Positions 23,336-35,406 are shown, counted from the stretch's first letter. The stretch: DNA of 64,000 nucleotides from Spizellomyces sp. 'palustris' (GCA_006535965.1 QEAR01000071.1:45614-109613); one strand, 5' to 3'. Numbers and translations: made by a program. The notes: generated from the sequence alone by a model not told the origin.

Positions 23336-23478
23336 GTGGTTTTCGGGCCCGTAATGGACTACTGACAGCATAGCTGTAATGTGACAATATATGCAAATAC
23401 ATTAAAACATCCTGCAGCAACCGTAAGAACAATTCAAATACAGGAACAGTCGCGTTTATTTAGTGCTGCAACGCTCTT

Positions 23479-25780
23479 TTAGCGGACTTGAATGATTCCA
23501 GCATTGATGAGCGTTCGGATCTTTGCCGCCACCTGGGGATTCTTCATGTGGCTGTAGCAGAAAAGAAAAGGAGTTAGCGCTTAGCTGATTCAAACGACGC
23601 GCATTTGTGGTAAACAACATACTCTTGTGCCGCTCTTGGGTCTTCCTGCATCTGTTTTAGAATGCTGTTCATGACTGGGTCGGCCATGATGGCTTGCACT
23701 TCAGGATCATTCATTGCCCGTTTCAGATTTTCTTCCCGGTTTCCAGTGTTCTGAACTTGATTGAGCCCGGCATAGCATTTGAAGATCTATCCAGCCAATA
23801 GAGTTGGCGTGGTCAGCTACCTGCGCATAAATAAGGAAACAAATACACTTGGCCATACTTGAGCATCAATCTCCTGAGTATGTTTGCCCTCTACATCCTT
23901 CTCCTTTGCTACATTGCACATATCAATCGCTTTAACGTAATCACGTTTGGCGTGAAGAATAGCGGCCTTCCGGATGTAAGCCTTCACGAAGTTGGGGTCC
24001 AATTGCAACGCTGCATCGCAGTCCTTCTCAGCCTCAGGGAAGGCCATCAGTTTCACATAGCAAGCGGCGCGGTTCGAGTAGTTGCGTGGGTCTGCGTCGT
24101 TCCGCTTGATGGCTTCGGTGTAGTATTTAACGGCCTCGGCAAAGTTAGATTCCTTGAAAAGCTCATTGCCCTTCTCACGCGCTTCGTCGGCAAGCTGTGG
24201 ATTCCGATATGACTCTTTTTCTTGAGTCGCTTTTAACTTTTCCACCTCCTTCAATTTGGTGAGGATGTCTGGGGTGCGATGTTCGGTCAAAGACTTGTTA
24301 TAGTACTTGATAGCATTATCCAAATCGCCTTTCTTCATATAAGCGTTCGCCATACGTCCAAGTGCTCTGGTATATTCAGAATTGTTAGGTCGTCCATAGA
24401 GGACTCCAGCGTTGCACACAACCAAATTAACCTGGCGATGATCTTGTAGTCGGCACGTTGCTCACGGCCTGCGTCCACAGCCTCCTCACATGTCTTTATA
24501 GTTTCGTCGTATCGTTCGGCTTCATATAGTGCAGCTGCGGGTCAAACGCAAAATTAGCCCCCATCTTGGGCAGGTCATCGATTATTAACATGATGCTCAC
24601 CAGCCTTGTTAGTCAAAACAGCAATGTTGGTATTGTCCAGCTCCCATGCTTTGTCGTAATGCGACAAGGCTTCATCAAACTTGCGCTGCTTGTATGCTTG
24701 GTTACCCAGGTCCTTTTCCTTGTCACTTTGAGTCCTCTTCTGTTTCTTTTCCTTCTCCTCATCTGTGACTTCAGGTTCAGGTTGGGCTTTTTTTGGTTCG
24801 TTTTTTGGCGTTGCGGTTGGGTTGGGGGCTGACGTCGATTCGGCGTCGTTCGCCGCGGCAGCGGCCGCAGCAGCGGCATCCTCCGCATTGTTTGCCACCG
24901 TCGCATCCAGACCCATTGCCGCCATCATGAGAGTCATGATACGAGGATCTCGCATGTACCTGACGGGATAAACTTGAGCTATTGCACCGGGTTTCACAGA
25001 TATTACAATGTGAATTTATTGACTTACAAATTCATGTTCTGTGGGTTCTTTTGAATGTCCTGGATCTTTGCTTGAATATCCGGCTGAGCAAGTAGGGGTG
25101 CGACTTTTGGGTTGCTGGCAATCTTTGCCAAACCTTCGGGACCAAAGATGTTACCGAAAGGGTCTATTTAGATGTGATCGTTAGTTAGATGTTAGACTCT
25201 GCTAAAGATGCCATCCTTACTGTCTCCTCCAGCGGCCATCGCGGCTTCCACGTCATCCAATGACTTTTGCAGTTGTGCATTATTGGGTTCAATCTTCAAT
25301 CCTGCTTTATATGCATCCCCGGCCGCCACTAGATCGCCCAATCCATGAAGGGCAGCACCTTGGCGTGAGTACCCCTAAGGTCCAAGCTTTGAGTATCCGA
25401 TGAGTTATACGCAATAAGGACACTCTATACCCACTCGTGCCCAATCTGGCTTCAGCTGAACGGTCTTTTCAGCATCTTGTAGGGCATTCTGGTAATCCTT
25501 CAGACTTGCGTATGCTGCTGATCTACAAATATGAATGTCAATACACATTCTTGATGCCAAGCGCGGGAGTCAAAAGATTTGCCTACCTATTTGAATACAG
25601 AACATGATTCGAGGGGTCCATCTCAATAGCCTGGGAAAATAGTTTGATGGCTTCGTCAAATTGGCCAGACGAGAAGGCCTTGTTGCCGCGAGTTTTGAAA
25701 TCTTCCGCCTGATACGAATCTTGGTTATGGCAAATTTGATGAGAACAGATTTAGACATACGATATCACACTTACTGTCAT
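23479..25780 (-). CDS. STI1: Hsp70-Hsp90 organising protein STI1/HOP
   Basis: Ten exons (25780-25775, 25708-25587, 25522-25435, 25374-25221, 25163-25028, 24959-24601, 24534-24432, 24366-23859, 23786-23623, 23551-23479) give 570 aa. The order is TPR1 ([20 protein letters not shown]), DP1 ([31 protein letters not shown]), an Ala/acid-rich linker, TPR2A ([19 protein letters not shown]), TPR2B ([19 protein letters not shown]) and DP2 ([28 protein letters not shown]). The TPR modules bind the C-terminal EEVD peptides of Hsp70 and Hsp90 and hand clients between them in the cytosol. The first coding exon is only 6 nt (ATG ACA). An unrelated 71-codon frame ends 2 nt upstream of the ATG. It is convergent with PLAA, the stop codons lying 143 bp apart. 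Confidence 0.95.
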
Positions 25781-25782
25781 GC

Positions 25783-25998
25783 TTAGATGGAAGTGCCTGT
25801 GCGTTCAAAGGGTTGGTTGGGGTGGTTGAAGTGCTCGTCGTAACACTTTATGAAAGCGGAGCACCGCGCTTGTGCTTTTTCGACGACCTTCGATGTGTTC
25901 AGCTGATGACTCATGTTGGCTGGATCCAAGGTTTTACGTAATGGATTTCGAGGACCGTTTTTACAGATAACTTGTTCGGCAGCGACATTTGAAAGCAT
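25783..25998 (-). CDS. Small 71-aa ORF directly upstream of STI1 (uORF or separate small gene)
   Basis: An ATG-initiated frame of 71 codons whose stop ends 2 nt before the STI1 start codon on the same strand. The predicted peptide is fairly polar, has three Cys (one in VICKN, two in ARCSAFIKCYDEHFN), and shows no signal peptide or transmembrane helix. I recognise no family. Its position means it is either translated from the STI1 mRNA leader as an upstream ORF, is an overlapping short gene, or is chance. The frame remains open a little upstream of this ATG. Confidence 0.35.
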   Translation of the reverse strand: MLSNVAAEQVICKNGPRNPLRKTLDPANMSHQLNTSKVVEKAQARCSAFIKCYDEHFNHPNQPFERTGTSI

Positions 25999-26417
25999 TT
26001 GGAGAAAGCTCCCGGACAATGCTATAATGAAGCATTCTCGTACCGCAAATGTTGAACCAATCCTGTGTCCGGGCGGGTCTCTGCATCAGTCCAACCTTCA
26101 TATAATTGTTTTTTAAATACGCTATTTGCCGCGTTCTTGGCAGAAAAGTAGCAAATTCCAACATATGCGTAACGCTCTTCTCCTCGAAAAAGTCGCAACT
26201 ACAAACTTGCCGGAAGCATCTTGTCTTTCATCTGCTACTGCAGGTTGGCGGCGGGGCGATTTGTTGAGAGCTTCAACACGTGATTATCGCGTTGTGTGTT
26301 CAGCGTTTGTGTTCGCGTTGTGCTGACAACATGATAGCCGCCAAGGAATGTCCTCTCGCTTTCCTCCTCGGTTTCCTTTCATCTCCCCCGTCCTTACCAC
26401 CATTCTAGCGTACAAAT
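25999..26417. promoter_or_regulatory. Divergent promoter region of STI1 and the alcohol oxidase gene
   Basis: Lies between the minus-strand STI1 leader and the plus-strand ATG at 26418. A pyrimidine-rich tract (CTTTCCTCCTCGGTTTCC and neighbours) precedes the oxidase ATG. No TATA box or other specific site was recognised. Confidence 0.4.
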
Positions 26418-28849
26418 ATGAGTGCCCAACCTGCCAATGAAGGCAGTCCTCCAAATGACGTTGCTACCACAAGCACGTCCTTACCTGCGGTGGATTCCGT
26501 ACAACAAGTAGTGGGCAAGGCCGCCAAGGGAGTCGCCCACGCGGTTCATTCCACGCTGTTGCCCGTTGACATTCCAGCTGATGGCATATGTGGCTTTTCT
26601 CGGCCGCAGGCTCTTGTGCTAGCTGCACTCAGCGATACTTTGGTCGCCCCCCTCAACCCTGAGGAGACTGCTCGTTTAGTTGCGACCGCCCAGAGTGTTC
26701 GGAACGCCCAATCCGTATCTGAAGATGTGATCAACTTTGCTCAGATATCCGGGGGTACTATGGAGCTGGTGAAAAACATGATTGATTATCTTCGCAAGGT
26801 TGCCCATCCGGATCAGCTCCAGAACGTCCAAACTGTCCTGTGGGTTTTATCCACGAGCCCTGGAAGCTTCCTTTTGACGGGCTCGTCAACTCCTGTTCAT
26901 AGATTAGATAGAAATGCTAGGGAGAAGGTAGTTAGCAAGCTGTTTCACAGTCCCCTTGCGCCATTACGTGCGTTGATGAAATCCATCTATGGCGTGGTTA
27001 TATTAAATACCTATGGGGAACCTTATTTGGGCAAGGATAGAAATCCATTCTTGAAAGTCATAGGCTACCCTGAAGGGCCTCATATCGAAAGACCGCTTCC
27101 AGACCCAACTGATATCTGGAGACCGTCATTTTTGGACCTCCAGGGTCTGGTCGGGCCGAACGATGGCGAGGAGATCAGATTGGCATGCGATGTTGTGGTT
27201 GTTGGTTCCGGCGCCGGGGGAGGTGTAGTCGCAGGAGAACTGGCACAGGCTGGGCATGATGTCCTCGTTCTAGAGAAGGCATTTTATACCCATCCATCCG
27301 AGCTGCCATATACAGCGAAGCCATCTTTCGAGCTCCTCTTTGAGCGGTCTGGCGCACTTGGTAGCGAAGATGGCTCGATGCAGGTATTGACTGGGAATGC
27401 GTGGGGTGGTGGTACGGCGGTGAACTGGTGAGTAAAGGATCAACTCTTAGAATTAGATGCGACGATGATTAACCATAACTAGGTCGGCGTCGTTGCGGCT
27501 TCCATCAAAGGTCCGGGAAGAGTGGGCCGCAAAATACAACTTGCCTTATTTTATGTCGCTTGATTACGCGAACGCCGTGGATGCTGTATGCACGCGAGTG
27601 GGTGTTAGCACAGATGCCATCGAGCACAATGCGTCCAACTCGCTGTTGATGGAAGGATTGGGACGGTTGGGGATGCCACACGGGGTAATTGCACAAAACA
27701 CCGGTAGTCAGTCCCATGAATGTGGTTTTTGTTGCTTTGGATGTCCTTATGGAACAAAGCAAGGAACGCATTTGACGTTCTTGCGGGACGCCGCCGAGTC
27801 AGGGAACGCGCGATTCATAGAGGGATGTACAGTGGACAGAGTTTTGCACAAGGGTGGACGGGCCATTGGAGTAAAGGGTACGGTTATTGAGCGTGGAACG
27901 GGACGCACTCGCAAAATTGTGGTCAAAGCAAAAAAGATAGTGCTTAGCGCAGGCAGCCTTCACAGCCCGGCCATTCTTCTTCGATCTGGGCTACGAAATC
28001 CCAATATTGGTAAACACCTTCGCCTACATCCTTGTACCCACGTATTCGGAGTATTTCGCAATTCCGAGAAGCCCATTAATACGTACTCAGGCTCCATAAT
28101 GACCGTCCTGGGTACGCCGGCTGAAAATGCTCATGGAGATGGTTATGGAAGTAAGCTCGAGATTTCCTGCATGCATCCAGCCATGTTTGCAAGTTGCGTT
28201 CCCTGGAGAAGTGCAGAGGAACATAAGAGATTGCTGGCGCTCTATGATCGCATGGTGCCAGTGCTGGTCATCGGGCGAGATAGTGATGCGACAAAGGGTC
28301 ATGTCAACCTGGACAAAACAGGGACGCCGCGGATAGAGTACACAATCTCCCCAAAGGACCAGATCTCTCTTGCTGCAGGTGTTGAAGCTGGTATCAAGGC
28401 TCTCATCGCCGCAGGCGCAACGGAAATCATTACGAATCAGAGGGGAGTTGACCCATTCTCGATCGACCCAGAAAAGGTCAATGACATATTGACCAGCAAG
28501 GAGTTTGGAAATTACTTGGCCAAAGTCCGCAAGTGGGGTTTCCAGCCGACGTGGGCGCCGTTGTTCACAGCCCATCAGATGGGCACATGTCGCATGGCCG
28601 GTAGCGCATCCCAAGGTGCTTGTAATCCTGACGGCAGGACATGGGAAGTTGATGGCTTATACGTTGCAGATGCGAGCCTGTTTCCGACTGCAAGTGGCGT
28701 CAAGTAAGTATTCTGGTCCCGTTTTTTCAAACCTGACATTACCGTTCTCACACACCTTGCACTTTAGTCCCATGGTGACAACTCTCTCCTTGGGCTACGC
28801 GGTTGCGCAAAGAGTAAAAGAGAGCTTGAGGGGTACTGCCAAATTGTAA
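26418..28849 (+). CDS. FAO1: Long-chain fatty alcohol oxidase (GMC oxidoreductase)
   Basis: Oxidises long-chain fatty alcohols to aldehydes with release of H2O2, in omega-oxidation or wax/alkane use. Exons 26418-27427, 27483-28703 and 28768-28849 encode 770 aa. The N-terminal helical region (SRPQALVLAALSDTLVAPL) is typical of FAO-type enzymes. The FAD dinucleotide fold is ACDVVVVGSGAGGGVVAGE with the distal acidic VLVLEKA. GNAWGGGTAVNW, a Cys-rich HECGFCCFGCPYGTKQ segment, SAGSLHSPAILLRSG and the GMC C-terminal HQMGTCRMAG...VDGLYVADASLFPTASGVNPM are all present. Intron phases are consistent. The family usually sits in peroxisomal or ER membranes. The C terminus (TAKL) is not an exact SKL signal, so location is uncertain. 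Confidence 0.93.
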
Positions 28850-29520
28850 TCCGTTCATTTGGTACAGCCATTTGCGAGATTGAGCCGACGACAACCATCT
28901 TGGAGGGTGTTTTACATTGTGTATCATAGTTTTTGGAATCAAAAAGATCTGGACCTCTTTTCTGATACATTTGTACATTCCCACGCATCCACATACCGCA
29001 GTTCAGGTAAAACAGAAATTAGTTAACCATCTGAAGGAGTGCTACCACCCAGCGGCTGGTTCATGACAATGCTGTGGCATTAGGGCTCCGTTGAACGAAG
29101 TTCAAAGTTGGCAACCAGTCTTCATCCAAACAAAAGGGTGGCGCACAGCACTCATTGAATCCGGACCTCTTCGGTTTGCTCAAAAGACCTCAAAATCTGC
29201 CACAATCCAGACGGTGGAAACGATGACATGTCAAGCGACAATGTTCGATGGAATGCTAGTTCCACCTGCCCAGATTGAACACACAGCAAGGATGCAACTG
29301 TAACACTGAAGCGCAACCGGTGTTCCAGCAGCGTTGTCAGCCCTTCAAGGTTGCACAACCTTCTGATATTTTCATGCAAAAGATCATCCACCGGCTCCTA
29401 TAATAGCAAGCTTTCTATACAGGAAGGTATACGTGCAATAACACAACCAAATAATACTATATAACACACAAATATCTATACTACATATACTATGTTACAC
29501 ACCAATATCTAGCAGTCTCA
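28850..29520. other. Intergenic region between convergent oxidase and Rho-like genes
   Basis: Contains two 3' UTRs. A tract rich in ATATAC/ACACAA at about 29430-29510 precedes the Rho-like stop codon. No gene or RNA structure was recognised. Confidence 0.4.
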
Positions 29521-31283
29521 CTAAATCCATTTCCTGGACCCTTTACTCTCCGTTTTTCCATTGACTTTGATGGAAGGGTTTTCGTTGGGTTTCTTCTTGG
29601 CTACTGCAGTGAGACGCTCCCAAACAGGGATCTTCCGCTCTTTTTCCCTTTTGGCAGGGGCAGGCGATGCGGGAGGCGTCAACATGTTTGAGGCCGGCTG
29701 GGTCGTCGATGGCATTGATCGTGCAGATGTCATTTGCTTATCTGGGCGTGGTTCTCGCTTCCACAGTGATGAGATGCTTGTTCGCTTTCGTGATTCATTT
29801 ACGGAGTGATTTCGTGTGAGGGCTTGGGTCTGCTGAACAACTCGATTGGTTTCTATAGCCCCAATACCAATGATGCTGGGTGACTTTCGCAAGACTGACG
29901 GCGAGGCCTTTGGAGGAGGGGCCGGCGTGCTGCGCCGCTTGTTTGCGCTACGAGGAGCGGCGGGTTCAGTGTTTTGGGGTATGCGATTGGCCAGCGGCAT
30001 CGGGTCCCTGATACGCTTGAACGTGGCTGACGTCCGGCTAGTTGTAATCGCAGCAGATTTCGTGCCAGGTTCACTCACTGCCGTCAAATCTGACTTTGGT
30101 GATTTCTTTCTCAAAGAACCTGGTGAGGTGGCTGGAGTGAGTGTTACATGTTTTTTCTGCTCCGTTTTGACACTTTTTTCGACAACGAAGTGCTCTGCTA
30201 CGGTCGGCAGCGTCATCATGGATCGCTGTTTGGTCAACTCTGCACGGTGCGCATTCGTCCCCGCCGTGCTACGAGGTGTAATTCGGCTTGACTTTGAACG
30301 AGTTAACGCTGGCGATGTTCCGCTTGCTTCATGAGCAACTCGCCGCACCCCTTTCTTTACCTCTACCGCCAGCGTCCGCTCAACAGTTGATGACGGTGAG
30401 CGTTTACCAGAGATTACTGTTGTACGTGTCGATACTGACGTGGAAGGTGAAGAAGAGACTGACTCAAATTCCTCACCCTGCCCTGAAGTGGATGAAAGAG
30501 TGGCAAATTCGTCCTCGGCATTACTCTCCTCCTCTCCCTTTTTAACAGGAGCTTGGCCTTCCACTCCTGCTTTAAAGACATCAAGTACGGCCTCTTTAGT
30601 TTTTGCACTACATTCCAAGTAGTGCGTGGCGCCGATGTTCTCAGCCATCGCCTGACCCTATAGAATTGCCAGGTATTAGCGAACCTCCATGATATTGGTG
30701 AATTTGAGCCGACTGACCTCTTCTGTTGTTATCATACTTTCCCCATTGATTTTCAGTCTGGCATTGGCCGCTTGATCGTGTCTCAGATCGATCTTTGTAG
30801 CAACGAGAGCAAACGTGCAAGAGGCTCTGAAATATTTGATCTCGGGAATCCACTTTGACAAAGGACGACAGTCAACGTTGAATGACAAGGGCCAGCAAAG
30901 TGATCAATGCTGCCATACTTTCTCCTCGACATCCCTAAAACCTCTCCTTTCATCGACAGCAAAGCAAACAAGAAATCGCTGGACGCCCTCATATGAGAAG
31001 GGTCGGAGCCGATCGAAAGCCGGGGCTCCGGCAGTGTCACATATCAAAACACTGCTAAATTCGGGACTATGCCACGAGTAAGTATCTAAACTAGCTGAGT
31101 AAGCAGTAGCCTGGAGAAGCTTCTTTTGCGTGCATGCTACTCACCTTCAAACGTCGGTCTGTAGCATAGCGGGAACTCATTATGCAGGAACACCTGGGCA
31201 AGCGCCGACTTCCCAACGCCTTCATTTCCTACGAGCGCTATTTTTCTGGGCGTACTTGGAAGGGGCGAGGTAGATGTCATCAT
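29521..31283 (-). CDS. Atypical Rho-family-like small GTPase with long C-terminal extension
   Basis: Exons 31283-31145, 31085-30919, 30852-30718 and 30657-29521 give 525 aa. The G domain shows the P loop GNEGVGKSA, switch I YRPTFED, DTAG, Rho-like FDRLRPFSYEGVQRFLVCF, EKWIPEIKYF, TKID and ECSAKT. The glutamine after DTAG, needed for GTP hydrolysis in most Ras/Rho proteins, is replaced by Ala (DTAGAP). This resembles GTPase-deficient Rnd/RhoH-type members. The Rho insert is short (ARLKINGESMITTEEG). After the G domain come about 330 residues rich in Ser, Thr, Pro and Lys, and the protein ends GSRKWI with no CAAX box, so prenylation is not expected. A second ATG lies one codon downstream of the chosen start. 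Likely a constitutively GTP-bound scaffold or signalling protein; partner unknown. Confidence 0.85.
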
Positions 31284-31624
31284 TTCTCCTAGAGTTGAAT
31301 TCAAGTTTCCACGCTTTGTTCCAACGCCAGACGGAAATATGGAATACCCACGTGATGCTACCAAATTCAAGTAATTCAGTAAAGTTAAATACATTTGCCT
31401 TTTCTTAGATGTAACACATTCATCATATATAACATCAGCGCTGCAATTCCATCATGATTTTTCAAAACTTGGTCGTTAATTATTTACTGTATCTATAGTT
31501 ATAGTACTTTTGTACATGCCGGGATCGGTGAGCTAAGTTAGCAAATGCGCGACGCTGATTTAAACTTGCTGCCACAAAAGCTTCCTTTCCCAAGCGAATA
31601 GCATGCTCTTCACATCAACATGTG

Positions 31625-33888
31625 TCAATACCTGGGTATAATTATGTTATCTTTGACGTTGCACAGAAGTACGATGCACAGCGCAAATACTTACGCATGC
31701 ATGTGCTCCTGAAAGCGCTCCTGTGGCATGGCACCGTGCTTGGAAAACCAAATGCCACATGCGTTGCAAAGTGTGTGCTTCCCCTTCGGTCCTCTGCGTA
31801 GTGTTGGAGTGTACATTCCGGAAAGTCCGCACCAGAGACAACGCCAGCTTGCGCGGAAATCTACATTACCGGAACGACAAAATATGGTTGGAATCGTGAA
31901 AGCCAAGATTGCATCGTACGAGGCCAGTGCAGTCGCACACAATAGGCAATACAATAGGTGACGCAGGAACCAGTAGATCTGTATTTTATTTATCCCCCCG
32001 CAACCAACAACTCACCAGTCGAGTTTCTCCGCGGAGAGCCTTCAGTGAGCTGCCGTTTCTGTTTGTCTATCTCATCTACGTTGCATTGCATCATTTGCAG
32101 CTGCTTTGCAAAGTACATGTGGTCGTTAATAAACTGGTTCTGCTTTGCTTTGATGGGTGATTTGCGTGGAGTGCTCTGTGTGGGACCATACGCTGCTGGT
32201 GTGAATCGCGTCTCGATTGGGGGAACACTTGGCGTGGCTAGTGCAAGAATGCCTGCACCCAGCGAATCTGAAGTAGTGACAGTACCGGGCGTCGTCGTTG
32301 GAGGGACAGCTGGTGGCACAGTATGATTTTCTATCACAGATTGTGCCGTTCCGTGGTGTAAAGGTTGACTTCCATTCGTGCGGATAGATGGAGTGGACGG
32401 AAGAGCGAAAGAGTAGGTTATGTATTGCTGCGGCGGTGGCGGCTGGTGAGGAGGAGGATCCATCGCAGGCTGATAGGTACGGTGAGAGGTCCTTGTGTTG
32501 CTATAGGGTGTAAGTGCGGATCGTGTGCTCCGATCGCGATAAACTGGTGGTGTTTCATGACGTTGGTATGGTGCGGCAGTTCGACCCATTTGTCTGTTTT
32601 GTCGACGCAAGCGGCTGTAATGGTGTAAATGATAACTTAGTCGAGTTTTTACACGCAAGGTGATAAGAAGGCAATTGTCGCATACCGGGTGCTCCTCTCT
32701 CTCTCCCTCATAATTCGCTCAATCTCTTGCTCGGTCAACTCCCTGAGCTCCGGTTCCCAATCATCTTCAATATTCTCTGGTCGGAAGGGTCGACCACGCA
32801 TTGGGGGAGCAGGTGTGGCATCATCCCAATTCATCCTCGCCAAACACACTTGTTCCCGTATCGCATGCGCGATCACCGGAACAAATTCCCCACCAACTCC
32901 TAAATCCGCTGCTAATTGTTTCGCAAATTCTTCTGGCGTTATGGACGAGGTTGAAAATACCGGCCACTCAAATTGATCTCTTAGATGCAATGTTCCCACA
33001 TGAAGGTCCAGCTGGAGTTCGCAAGAGACGGGAATAGGAAACGCCAATTGTCAAGGTGCTGTTTCCCACTATTTGCTCGCGGTAAATTCAGCTGTACCTT
33101 TATGATAATCCTGATTTCTCCATAATTTGTTTCATCAGCCTCATCATCCTTTATTCGGGGCTTCCCATCAGCGGTAGGATCCTCTTCCACCGCTGCACCA
33201 TAATTTTGCACCTGTCTCCGAATTTCTTCAGCAATGAGAGGGACAAATTGTAGAGCGTATGGTGTATCAAAGTCATCTGCAAGCAGCTGCGCGAATTGCT
33301 CTGGGGTAATTAATGTTTCTATTACAATCCAAAGAATTCGAGCGAGCGAAACAAAAACACAAAAAAAAACAATAGAAGAACGCGTTGAGCATATCGTTAG
33401 GAAGCAATGCCATCCATGCGAGAGATTACCATTCAAGTTCCACGTAAACTGGTCTCGTAGTTTGACTCCCTCAACTTCCAGATCAAGTCGGATAGGCACC
33501 AACTGAACTGTACGTTGCGCGACGTCTTGCAATTGTTGCTTGCTGCTGTTAGCGAGGAGCAAGACAACATAGTTCATGTTTAGTCAAGTGATCTCAACCT
33601 CACATAGCACCGGAAGCGGGCTCCGCTGTAATTCCACGAGCATTGGTGCCACATAGGTTTCGCCAACCTCGACGATAGCGCTTGTTCCCGCGTGCGCGTT
33701 TCGTCACCCTCTCGCGAAAAACAAAATACTCACTAATAGTAGTGCCGAGTTCCACTTGCCCTAGTCCGCTTATCAGATTTGTATTTGAAGTCCCCAAGGT
33801 CCCGTCGCGGTCGTGGAGGGGCAAGTTCCTCATCTTCAATGAGATCGGAATCGACATACGCAGACTGGGAGTAAATGTTGCTTCCCAT
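31625..33888 (-). CDS. SNF5/SFH1 (SMARCB1-type) chromatin remodelling subunit with C-terminal GATA finger
   Basis: Core subunit of SWI/SNF- or RSC-type remodellers. Exons 33888-33734, 33680-33604, 33525-33430, 33318-33098, 33011-32686, 32614-32016 and 31860-31695, plus a short last exon, give about 548 aa. Two SNF5 repeats are visible: [33 protein letters not shown], and LDLHVGTLHLRDQFEWPV-ITPEEFAKQLAADL. A Pro-rich linker follows (MDPPPHQPPPPQQY), then a GATA-type zinc finger with WRCLWCG...LCNACGIWF. This SNF5-GATA combination is known in several fungi. The 3' end is uncertain: a GT donor at 31694 gives a stop after two codons, at 31625; a GC donor at 31696 would instead add 24 codons (VLTHVDVKSML...) ending at 31560. 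It probably binds nucleosomes and DNA in the nucleus. Confidence 0.85.
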
Positions 33889-34578
33889 TGTGGACAAAAT
33901 AAGTTACCGATTACGGTTGGTAGGCGGTGCAGCCACGGTGCAAACCGAAGGTTCTTGCAGCTGCTTGCTCGGTTCACTGGATATGAAAACGAAAGTTCGT
34001 GCCTTGCCCAACAATCATCTGTTCCAGGACGGGATGGCTTAGTATATATCACGCCGAATATAGTGTGTGTCGATGGCAAATATGTGGCGTTCTATGGCTG
34101 TGCCATACATTCCAACCGCCTGCAAATCTGGCACTGTATATCTCATCTTTTCTCTCGCGCGACCAACATCGCTCCGAACACTGCCCGTCGGCCTTGGAGC
34201 CTTCTTTTGACCCGCAATGTCTGCTTTGTTTACTGGACTTTTCACATTATTCAGGTGCCAAGCTGTGCCAGGAATAGGCTTTCATGCAAGGCTGTCCATA
34301 TGATACAGGGTCTCTTCCACCAATATGCTCAGTACTCTTGCAGGAAGTTTACTGCGCGTGGTAGTAAAGTACTAGAGGACTCACACAGCAGTTATCTTGA
34401 ACTCCTCCGAACATTGTTTTGTTTCTCAAAGATGACAGAGTTCTTGAGAGCGTAAAAAGTCCAGGCTATTTGGAGTGCTGAAGGAGCTTTGAAGTGAACA
34501 TCAAATCAACCTGCCTCGGTTCCAACCATTGACGAAATATGCAACTGACTTCCACTATTGTCCAGCTGATTCCTAGAA
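33889..34578. promoter_or_regulatory. Divergent intergenic region of SNF5 and J-protein genes
   Basis: About 690 bp between two oppositely oriented start codons. Open frames of up to 257 codons run through here on the plus strand from 33682, but they overlap SNF5 coding exons and lack domain content. No specific element was recognised. Confidence 0.4.
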
Positions 34579-35406
34579 ATGCGATTTTTACGGCCAGTAT
34601 TCTTTGCCGTCAGCCAGACACCCACAGGGCAATTGCCATCCTTCTCCCGACAATGCTTCTCGAATCGCTTCATATCTTCTTCTCGAGTCTGCGGAGCACG
34701 GAAGAATCATTACCAAGTTCTGAATGTCCCACAACATGCCGATAAAAGGGCGCTCAAAGCTCAGTTCTACAAGTTATCGATGAGGTGAGCTTGAAAGGAC
34801 GGATAACGTCCCACTTTCCGCTTCATATTTGAGTCTTACCCTCCGCTCTGCAGGTACCACCCGGATAAGAACCCCGGAGATGAAGACGCGAGTGCAAAGT
34901 TTATCGAAATCAACGAAGCCTATTCCACATTGAATGACGACTTCAAACGCCAAGAGTATGACCGAACCATGGAGGTGCTCGACTCAAAAGCGTCCCCATT
35001 CAACCATAACCGCACTGGTCCTCGACGTACTGTTCGCCCTTATGAATCCCGCGACCACATCCGACCAGACGATTGGATACTCTATCGCCGCTCACAACGA
35101 TCATCACGTCCAATATATGATTTTGGTAAACACGAACAAGAACATTACGGCCGAGCAGCGGAGAAACGGGAGCATACCCGCCAGGCTAGGCTCTTCAAGA
35201 CACTTTACTTTAGGAAATTGCAGGAGGCTGAAAAGATGGAGTCACGGATGATGTATGTTTGTGCATTGGTTGGGTTTGGTGTATTCTTCTTGTTTCAATC
35301 CGGCCTTATACAGCTCATCTTTCTGGATGATGATGGCCTGGACGAAAACCTGGCAGATATTTATCGGATCAGAGAGGCCATGGACCGAAATAGGGAGAAA
35401 GACTGA
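34579..35406 (+). CDS. Mitochondrial-type J-domain protein with one membrane segment
   Basis: Exons 34579-34784 and 34854-35406 encode 252 aa. The first 40 residues are rich in Arg, Ser, Phe and Gln without acidic residues (ending [11 protein letters not shown]), which looks like a mitochondrial presequence. The J domain follows: [43 protein letters not shown]. The intron falls just before the Tyr of YHPDK. No Cys-rich or C-terminal DnaJ domains are present, so this is a class C J-protein. A hydrophobic segment near residues 210-230 ([18 protein letters not shown]) probably anchors it in a membrane. It would recruit mitochondrial Hsp70; the exact role is not evident. Confidence 0.85.

Noticed and set aside
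24367-24431. Apparent frameshift in STI1 between the TPR2A and TPR2B modules
   Set aside because: A 65-nt intron with GTTAAT donor and ACCAG acceptor restores [13 protein letters not shown], so no frameshift is needed.
29846-30334. 162-codon plus-strand hydrophobic frame
   Set aside because: Antisense to the low-complexity tail of the Rho-like gene; composition follows from the opposite strand.
33682-34455. 257-codon plus-strand frame
   Set aside because: Overlaps SNF5 exon 1 on the opposite strand, has no recognisable domain and no supporting splice or start context.
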